Assembly: GCA_003254885.1 (NCBI GenBank) | Contig: QANT01003909.1 | Coordinates: 1 to 28,581 of the forward strand | Direction: 5' to 3' | DNA from: Purshia tridentata | Lineage: Eukaryota; Streptophyta; Magnoliopsida; Rosales; Rosaceae | DNA length: 28,581 bases | Shown: in pieces, positions 1 through 8,400 of the stretch | Position numbering within the stretch: position 1 is the first letter of the stretch | Layout: each line of letters opens with the position of its first letter | The notes under the pieces: generated by a model | The model's database searches: none | What the model was told of the DNA's origin: nothing | What the model saw: only the letters and a program-made list of their open reading frames with translations | Translations under genes and position numbers: made by a program

Positions 1-360
1 GAAAGTAAACTAATAATTTCCTTTTTATTTCCATTCTCTTGTTTGGTTTGTGTAGGAAAATGAAATAAAATTGATCTAATTTTTCAATTATACTTTTATT
101 TATTAAGCACAAGCAATATTTATTTTAATTTATTTTAAAAATTTCAGAGTTAATTTAGTAAATAGAAAAAGCAATAAATGCTTTTTCGAGAGGGGGGAAA
201 TCAAAACCCAAGCTTCAGCAAGGGGTTCATTTTTCCCCCAATTAAGGAAATCATTTTCCTTGGGTTAGGACATGATTTCCCTTCCATGTACTTATCAAAC
301 AATGGAATGGAATTGATTTCTTATTCCTAGGCCTCCAAAACTTGAACCAAACGGGCCCTA
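1..360. mobile_element. Truncated MITE-like element, left end outside the window
   Basis: The right end reads AACCAAACGGGCCCTA (about 345-360), a terminus style seen in many plant non-autonomous DNA transposons. An inner arm at about 29-47 (TTCCATTCTCTTGTTTGG) matches the reverse complement of about 295-312 (TTCCATTCCATTGTTTG), so the two sides form an imperfect inverted repeat. The matching left terminus would lie a few bases before position 1. No coding sequence was seen. Family assignment and the missing boundary are inference. Confidence 0.4.
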
Positions 361-1617
361 ATTATAATCCGTTTTCCCACCTTTGATAATCACTCGAGTT
401 AACCTCAATGGTTTAAGCGACAGAACTATATAAAGATAAAACTATTCTCGTCACTGAGTAATCTTAACAAAAGGTCCACTAATGACTTATCCACTAATCT
501 AAACCTATAAATATAATGAAACTATACAACAAGAAAGAAAGACAAATTGGATCCAAATGTCTTTAAAGGCTTATCATAGGATCAGTAATACTAATATGTA
601 CCTGTAATTGATGTAGAATAGATTCAAGTAGTCATGCGAAAACAACTCGTGGTTGGCTATCCTTCCGCCTCATTTGGAGTATAGCACAGTACTGCACATG
701 ACAAGATTGTGTCTCAGGGACAGCACAACACAAGACTATAACCAATCATGTCCTATGTTGGTGCAACACGGGACCGAACTGAACAATGAATAAAATTTTA
801 TTTTATTATACAGTATTAAAAATTAAAAATATAATTAATCAAATTTAAAATTCTCAAATATTTTTATAATTATAATTTAATTACCTATAAAAACAAAAAT
901 AAGAAACTAGCCTAAAATATAGAATTTATGTTGTTAACTATTTAATCCATTTTTTGATAGAGAGAAAGGAAAGAAAGATAGAGAGAGAGAGAGGAGAGAT
1001 TATCTGAAATGGAGAAGAAAAAATGGGAAAGAGTCCCATTCTGTACCACTTTTTCTGGTGGGACAAAAATCCCATGTTATTTGGGATAGTTGTCCCAAAT
1101 GTGAGTCTCGTCTCACACTCTTAATATGTTCACTAAACATGGTACGATGGACAACTATCCATTTAATTGCTTAGTCCTATCCAGTCCCGTCCTTCATGTC
1201 CTTGTCCAACTTCTAGAATATTAAAACAAAAGCAGTGAAATAGATGAATACTTTGTTGAAATAAACTGCCATGCATGCTTGTGTAACTTTATGCAATAGC
1301 CTATATGCATGGCTGCATGGGGCCGAGTAAGTCAGCAATAGAGAGAAACAAAACAAGCCTTCAAAGTTCTGGTAATTATACATAGCAGGCGTGAATTCAC
1401 TTAACTTTGTCTTTTTTATTCACTTCCATTTTCTCGAAGCTTTAAATCTCTTATGTTTCGTGGTAGTTGGAAACTTGAATTACATGATATTGAATTGTTT
1501 GTTGCCTTAGAGATCATCCATTTCAGTTACATCAATTCTGATGGCCTAATAATTATATGGTGAATATCTCTTTCTATCTGGTGTACGGATTGGCACAACA
1601 GTTCTAAGTTGATTCCA
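361..1617. other. Gene-free AT-rich DNA with possible transposon relic
   Basis: No plausible gene was seen. GGGAC-rich segments at about 700-780 and, in reverse orientation, at about 1165-1205 (for example GGACCGAACTG versus GGACGGGACTGG on the opposite strand) suggest a decayed inverted-repeat element spanning about 700-1205. A short GA-rich microsatellite lies at about 975-1000. Boundaries cannot be fixed and the transposon reading is weak. Confidence 0.3.
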
Positions 1618-1622
1618 ATACC

Positions 1623-2907
1623 TGTGTATGCATGTGTTTGTTTGGACATTTAATGCATTCCTTTGAATTTTGTGTACAATTTTCATATGAATTTTTTGAG
1701 GAGAACAACATTGTTTGCTTTGATAATGTATGGCTTTGCATCATTAAACACTTTTTTTTTGGAAAATTTTAGCAAAAAGACTTTAACTATACCACTATTT
1801 TCAATTGAGGACTATTAATTTTTTGATTAAATTAAAGACTATAAATATCTGTTGGTTCAAATTTAAGAACTTTTCGTCAATTTCGTTACATTTTCCATTC
1901 AAATGAGGGATAATGTGGTCATTTCATATTAAATAGAATCTTAATTCAATTTATAAACATATGGATGTAAAGAAAATGTTACAAAAATATGGAAATTTTC
2001 TATAAAAGCATGAAGAACAGTTCGGGTACCCTACTTTGGGGATGAATATCTCCATATTTAAAAGTTCATTTTAAAATCTAAAGTTGTGGCCGTGATTGAA
2101 TCAATGTACATGGTGTATTGCATTGTGAAAACTAAGTTCTTGATCAAACAATTGTGCGGCGAGCAAGGAATAAACACCTCGCTTGAGAATTTTGTATGTC
2201 TGAATCCCCAAGGACTTTATATGCTCGGCGAGACAATAATAGTATGCTCAAAATTAAAGATCTTATGGATAGGTGCTTGAGTGATTGAATGTAGAGAAAA
2301 ACTATTAACTAATTAGCTGTCTTGAAAACGAGTAACAATGGTTGTTCTAACAACAAACCTAATTTAAGAACATGGAAACTAAGATCAAAGCAAATAAACA
2401 AAGAAAAATCAATACTAAAATAATTGAGTTCTAGCAAGACTAAAAAGAAACATGAAATTCTTAAGAACTTGAAGAATTAATCGCAGTAGTGGGCTTGAAT
2501 AAAATCTGAGAATTTACCGAGAAGCGTTTTGTTGTATGTGTGTTGATTCCTTTTTCTTCTTGTCAATGCATCTTTATATAGGGGTTAAACCCTAGGCCTT
2601 CAAGGAAATCCCAGTCTTAGTGTAATTCAAACTCTTGGCTTGGTTTACCTTTATGACCAAGTAACCCTAAACTGCCATATATGCGTTCAAATCCTTCTAG
2701 GATTCTTGCCTTGATGAGATTCCTCTTCTTTCCTTAAAACACACGTCGCATCTTGATGGGCCTCTAAATTCTCGTCGAGGGCCAGCTTGATTGGGCTGGA
2801 TCACTTGCGCGTTTGTTTCTCTTTAGTGTGCCTCAAATAGACTGGGCTATAGTCGTTTCTAGGGTAGGCCGTGTATCTTGGCCTAGAACCAAAGTAGGAT
2901 GTAAACA
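1623..2907 (-). mobile_element. Possible solo LTR
   Basis: Read on the minus strand, the segment starts TGTTTACATCC at 2907. It carries a TATA-like CCTATATAAAG around 2572-2582 and then a T-rich leader-like tract, as in an LTR with U3, R and U5. The + strand left end is TGTGTATG at 1623, giving TG...CA termini. The pentamer ATACC flanks both ends (1618-1622 and 2908-2912), as expected of a 5-bp target duplication. No primer site or polyprotein adjoins either end, hence solo. A MITE-like half element sits inside it. The left end is uncertain, because a 5-bp match could arise by chance. Confidence 0.35.
1750..1935. repeat. Half of a fold-back MITE-like repeat
   Basis: The phrasing resembles one arm of the fold-back element at 4207-4614. 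Shared features include GGACTATTAATTTTTTGATT, TTAAAGACTATAAAT, and a GTCAATTTCGTTACATTTTCC block comparable with CATCAATTTACGTATTTTTT there. No opposite arm was found nearby, so it would be a truncated relative. The call rests on visual similarity only. Confidence 0.35.
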
Positions 2908-2912
2908 ATACC

Positions 2913-4206
2913 ATATAACATATATAAGTTTATAAGTATATAATCTTATACCCTAAACTCTATTAAAAACTTGATATGCATTATACCATAAACTCTATTA
3001 ATTACTATATACAATAAATCCATTATTAAATACTTCATAATGTTATATATAGAGCCAATCTTTATGTATTTGGCCAAACCCCAATCCAATTAGTCATAAG
3101 TTCATAACCCCAATCATTTTTATTCCTTTTTTTTTAATATTTTTTTATTTCCTTCCTTTTTCCCCTATGATTCTCTCTTCCCTTGCATTTCTTACTCTCT
3201 TTCTCTATCCCATATCTTTTCTCTTTGTTCTCTTTCCTCCCTCCCGCAACACCTTCTTTCCTCAGTCCGGTGTGAAGCAGGCGAGCTAGGTGGCAAGACC
3301 ATCACCAAACTCTCTTGCTTTTCCTCCTCTCCCTCCCCATGGCTTTCTCTTTTCCAGAATTTCCACAAAAACCCAACAACTAGCCTAAGTTCGATCGTCA
3401 TCTCCAGTAGTGACATTGCAATTTTGGCGTCGTTGTAGCTGCTCTCCACCATCAAATCTTCCTCTTATTGAGCAGAACTCGATGTTGGACTCCGCTCATC
3501 CATTAGACCGCCATCGAAGCTCCAAAGCCGTGTTTGCTCTCTCTCTCTCTCTACCAAAATCGAATTGGACATTGATCCAAACCAAAAGCAAAAAGGTTTG
3601 GTTTAGTTTGGTTTTCTATCATATTTTTCGATTTTCAGCACCGAACTGGACCGCCCATAAACTTTTGGTGTGGCTCATAGTGTCAGGGATAAACCGGACT
3701 CAACCGAACTATGCCCATCTCTACTCATTATGGTACAAGAAACAATATACAACACTTGAGCAACCAAGAACCAAGGTAAGTCACAAGTGTAATTTGTGAG
3801 GCGAGGCACTTGCGTACCATAAGGACCAAGCTTAATATGCAAATGCAGATCTTCCCATAATTGTAATGTGCTTTTCTTATGGTTTTTTCTTTTGCTTATG
3901 CATTCACTCCTCTTTTTCTTGAGCTGACACATTTATTCCAAATTTTAGAGTTATAAATTATAATATAGCAATCTCTAAATTCACTGAATCTTAGTTGTTC
4001 CAAGCCTTCTTTAATCTTTATTATCTTTTCTTGGCCAAAAAAAAAAATCTTTATTATCTTTCACATTTTGTTTGTCAAATAGAGCATCAAAATATATACA
4101 ATCAACATAACACCCATAAATACAAAACATGAACCCAAACTATAGACAAATGAATTGAACGTAGGCATAATTAAAAAAGCCAATTGACCAAACAAATATT
4201 TAGTTT
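2913..4206. other. Gene-free stretch with a pyrimidine-rich tract
   Basis: AT-rich DNA gives way at about 3120-3310 to a CT-rich tract and then to a more GC-balanced segment up to about 3790. The + strand holds an open frame at 3410-3799, but it has no recognisable domain and its composition is irregular. The segment around 3590-3720 (GGTTTGGTTTAG..., ACCGAACT...) reads like decayed repetitive DNA. No gene is supported. Confidence 0.4.
2946..3000 (+). repeat. Direct repeat, 20-bp unit, two copies
   Basis: TTATACCCTAAACTCTATTA (2946-2965) recurs with one mismatch at 2981-3000, a spacing of 35 bp. It lies in AT-rich DNA next to the possible solo LTR and has no evident function. Confidence 0.7.
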
Positions 4207-4614
4207 GAGGGTAAATAGTTATTTTGATCCCCCGACTATTATATTTATATCAGTTTGATCCCCAGACTTCTAATTTGGAAAATTAAGGACTCTGACTTTT
4301 TCAATTTTGTCAATTAAAGACTTTTCCATCAATTTACGTATTTTTTATCCAAATTTATGTCTTTATAGCACCATGTAAAGTCCTTTTTGAGGGCAAAATA
4401 ATTTCTTTAATTTAGACCTTACTATTTTTTCCTCATGCATCATTTTTTTCTCCTTTATTTCTCACTAAATTTGAATGAAAAATATGTAAATTGATGGAAA
4501 AGTCCTCAATTTGCAAAATTGAAAAAGTCAGAGTCTTTAATTTTTCAAATTAAAAGTTTAAGAACCAAACTTATACAAGTATAATAGTTTGAAGACCAAA
4601 ATGACTATTTACTC
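4207..4614. mobile_element. Fold-back MITE with about 150-bp arms
   Basis: The left arm (4207-4357) begins GAGGGTAAATAGTTATTTTG. The right arm (4467-4614), read in reverse complement, begins AAGAGTAAATAGTCATTTTG. The arms stay aligned for about 150 bp, including the shared blocks GACTCTGACTTTTTCAATTT and ACTTTTCCATCAATTTAC. The centre is about 109 bp and non-coding. The flanks share only an imperfect TTTAGT, so no clean target duplication can be claimed. A transcript would fold into a long hairpin. Superfamily is undetermined. Confidence 0.75.
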
Positions 4615-4707
4615 TTAATTTTAGTCGGAAGCGTTAATTAAAAATGCACCCAAGCTTAATTTTCTAAAAAAATTTCATCCTCACCTGCAAGAGTAGACTA
4701 TGCAAAT

Positions 4708-5128
4708 TCTCTATATACTAAAATCCCAGAGCCCCCTTTTACTGTTCTTAAACTGTAGCTGAATTTTTCAGTTATGCCCTTGGTGCATGAATTTTTGGTC
4801 TTGGTCCTGTGTAATTTGGTGGCCTATTGGGCCTATTTTGTTTTTTACCCTTGCTTTTTCCCTTTTTTAACATTGCATGCCATCTCTTCTTTCCTTCCTC
4901 ACGCATTAAAAATTTTTTGGTCTACTTGGTATTCTGAAATTATAGGGTTCGGTTTGCCCTCTTTTGTCATTTACCATTGTTTTGCTTTTTAGCTTTTTTG
5001 CTTCTTGCATCGCCATATGAACATAACTTATTTGCTATTTTCTTGCAATCTTCCTCAATTTATTTTACAAATTTTACTGCCGTACCAAAATTTTTGAACA
5101 CCCAGGAACGCGCGGGTACAATTGCTAG
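4708..5128 (+). mobile_element. Short non-autonomous Helitron
   Basis: The 5' end reads TCTCTATATACTAAAATC, the TC-start style of plant Helitrons. The 3' end reads GCGCGGGTACAATTGCTAG, giving the CTRR-type terminus CTAG followed by a host T. A GC-rich segment (ACCCAGGAACGCGCGGGT, ending at 5118) precedes it where Helitrons carry a hairpin, though only the outer ACCC/GGGT bases still pair. The base before the element is T rather than the expected A. There is no Rep/helicase coding. It ends 340 bp before the WEX start codon, so it forms that gene's proximal upstream region. Confidence 0.65.
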
Positions 5129-5160
5129 TTAGAATTCAAAATTCAATATTCGCTTCCTAC

Positions 5161-5178
5161 TGGGCCTTCCCTTCGCGC
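5161..5178 (+). promoter_or_regulatory. Possible WEX promoter elements
   Basis: TGGGCC at 5161-5166 matches the plant site II element (TGGGCY), often found near start sites of housekeeping and replication genes. TTCGCGC at 5172-5178 resembles the core of an E2F site. Both lie about 300 bp before the start codon, in the first non-Helitron DNA upstream. Short motifs like these occur by chance, so the role is inference. Confidence 0.3.
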
Positions 5179-5258
5179 TTGTCTCCCTCCTCCTCTGCAT
5201 CGTCGGTCGCCACCTAGTATAATTATCACTCTCATCGTAGTTTCATGCGTATTTGATC

Positions 5259-5410
5259 ATCTGGGCATCTCCAAGTTCTTGCTTCTGATGTGATTTTCAA
5301 GCAATTCGGTTCATTATCTTATCTGGGTATTTATAATTTTTCTTGATTATGTGATTTCATGCAACATGCTCATCTGGGTATCCGAAATTCTTCGACTTTG
5401 ATGTGATTTA
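5259..5410 (+). repeat. Three imperfect tandem repeats in the WEX 5' leader region
   Basis: ATCTGGG starts three degenerate units at 5259, 5321 and 5372. Each is followed by a T-rich stretch containing TTCTT and, in most of them, by ATGTGATTT. Unit lengths are about 62, 51 and 39 bp. The region lies between the putative promoter and the start codon, and could be 5' UTR or a leader intron ending at a TTTAAATATACAG acceptor at 5436. Confidence 0.6.
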
Positions 5411-5467
5411 AAAAAAGCAGTCTTTTAAATATACAGAGCCAATGTAAGGAGTGGTGTATTGGAGTAA

Positions 5468-8400
5468 ATGGAGTGCTCGCAATCCCAAGAAGATGGCAAC
5501 AACAGCAAGACTGCCTTTTCGGAATCGGAGTGGGATGAGCCCTTCACAGAAGAAGACCTCCAAGCCATTGAAGCCGCATTTGAAGCTGCAACTTCGTCTC
5601 TCCTCAAAAAACGACGGTCCACACCAGACAACCACTACGCCGCCCAACAAGACCACTTGAGACGCCGACTGCCCAAGTCGGTTCTCGCTCTCCAGCATCC
5701 AAACGCTTTCTCTCTCTCACCTTGTCGTCAAGGTATGTTGGCTGCTGCATTTGTTGTTTATAAATCTTTGTTTTCAGTCTCGAGGCTTTACTCTTTAGGG
5801 GCATCAGCCATGTTGATAGCTGCTGGTTTTGAAGAAATTATTAGTTACTTTATTATATTGAAAATGTATATTTAGGCTGATGCATATATGCTGCTTGATG
5901 ATGATTTTGATTGAACAGAAAAAAGAGTTTAACGCGTACTGCTATACGTTTACGGGAATGTTTTTCTTAATGCGTTTAATTTTGGTTGTGCTCATCTTTT
6001 GTAGTCGGGAAGAAGTTCACATCTTTTGTGGAGCAGGGGTTTGCTTATTATTATGTAGAAAATAAAAGCCTAGTTTAAGATTGTGGTGAGCCTGAATGTT
6101 GAATTTTGGGATTGCAGATGAGCATAGCATTATGTAGAAAAGTAGCATAATAACTATTGGTAGTTTCATGTTTTGGGCAGCACCCGTTGTCGTTGAAAGG
6201 CTTTATAAAGCCATATAGAGTCTAGCTAGTCTAATGCAACGTTATTTTAGGCTTTTATGAGACATAAGGCATTAAAGGGTTGAAACTGCAGCATTACCAA
6301 GCAGTAAGTTGACTGAACCGCCAGCATTTTAGGGTAGTTCCATGCCTCTGGAGGCTTAGGCTTGGATTGCTAGGGTGGATAAATTCGATGCCTTGGGATG
6401 AAAAAACAAGCAAAAGGTTTACTTTGCCGCCTCAATGCTAGAGGGTGAGGAATCTACTCATAGACCGGTTGGGGGGGAGCCAAGAAATCCATGTTGCAGG
6501 GGCCAAACCAAGGTATACAAAAAGAAAACAAAAAGTTAGAAAAAGAAGAGATGCCTCCACAACTTAACCCCAACAACTCCCCATTCATCCCAGCAGTGGG
6601 CAAAAAAAAGAGAAAAGAATTGATTATTGAGAACAAAAACTTATTAATGACAGCAATAAGGACTAATTAATAATAGCAACAAACAATTTTGTTTAATTTA
6701 TTCAGAAATTAGAGTTTAGTCCTTATTACATTTCTTCTTTGGACTGAAACTTTATGGGTTTGTTTTTTCTAAATGAAGCCCTTTGACCACGGCCAAGTCA
6801 AAGAAATATGTCATCATTTTTTTTATTTTTTGAGGGTATAGGGTATGGGTTCCTCCTAAGGTGTAGAATGGGGTTTGTGGAGGTTTTATGTCAGGTTTTA
6901 ACTTAGGGATTTTTGGAAGCTGACAAACCACTACCGAGGGCTCGAGGAAGAAGCAAAAATGCGTTGCCAAACACTCGGCAATGGCCACCAAGCGCTCGGT
7001 GCCTGGTGTGCGTGAATAAAAATAGAAACTAATAGACCAATATTATATAACGTGGAATAGTTATAATATTATTGGGGTTTAGTTAGAATTCTAAAAGCCA
7101 CAAGGCTTTAGTCTATAGAATGTAAAATTAAAGAACCTGAATGGAAGTCTCCCTAATTTTTTATTAGTAGCTTGGTGCTGCAATAAAAAACTAAATCACA
7201 AAATCATCATGACACAAGACTCAATTCTGAAGTTGACTTCTTATTGTGAGGTGTTGGATAGAAACATACAATATAAATGTATTGTGGGTGGGGACAATCA
7301 TGGTAACTGTGAGCAACAATTAGCTATCTAGACTCAGACTTTCAAGTGAGAAGACAACAAGGAACATAAGAGGTGAAGGCCAATAGAGATTGAGACTACA
7401 ATATTACTTACAAATCTATTAGATTTGGATTACAGTTTGAGCAGAACAAGATGAGTCAACCTGTTACAGGGAGAGCTGTGCATGCATCAAGTGTGGCAAG
7501 GTGTTTCACATAATGAGTGACTGTCTTTTTCTTGGTGATTTTGATAGCTAAGCCTCATCATTATACTTGCCCTTATCTTATCCCTTATATGGGGTTGATC
7601 ACATCGCCTTCCGAATTTTTTTTTTAATATATGCAGTATCTCATATTAAATATATTTTCTTACGAGATTTCATATTATTTCTTTCCAAGTTGATTTTCAT
7701 TGGCCTCTTGGTCTTCTGCCCTCTACTTTAACTACTGTTGCTTTGGTTATAGGTGCATTTAGTCTATGTTGTATATGTTCATACCATATTAACCTACTTT
7801 CTCTTATCTTATCACTAAATGCCTCACTCGCTCCCAATGTTTCTATAATAGATTGATTTTTGATTGTTGTTTTAGTCACTCCTATCATCCTTATTAACAT
7901 TCCCATTTCCGCTAGACAGTTGCGTTGCTCCTGTTTGTGTCTAAAACTTTGTCCCATAAAAAATAGCTACTCAAAGAATCGAGAAAGTGTTCATGGTATC
8001 ACTCGGAAGGATTCTAAATTGTCTAAATTAATGCCCTCCCTACTAGTTGTAAAACTGCATGAATTAGCATAAATGACTTCAGTTGTCAATCTGATAGGAC
8101 AAATGAAACTTGGACTATTAGTTTTCTCTTGCTAAACTTGCAAGGGACTCTGATAGCAGAATCTGTGTAGAAATCCTTTGTTGTGAGAGTTAATGACATG
8201 GGGCTTTTGATAGATTTGATCCGCTCTTGCATATCCAAGATTGTACTGCAGATGGATTGTTTTATTGCCCCCAAATTGAACTCTTGCCTGCTTTTATGGA
8301 GTTATCTTATATTTCAGGAGAACCTGAATTTTTTATTAAGGGGAAGTTTAGATGGGGTTGTTAAGTGTTTATGACATTAATGGTGGATAAGTAAAGGCTG

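Noticed and set aside
3410..3799. 129-residue + strand open frame in the CT-rich/repeat-like stretch
   Set aside because: No family motif, low-complexity SLSLSL run, overlapping opposite-strand frames, and sequence that reads like decayed repeat.
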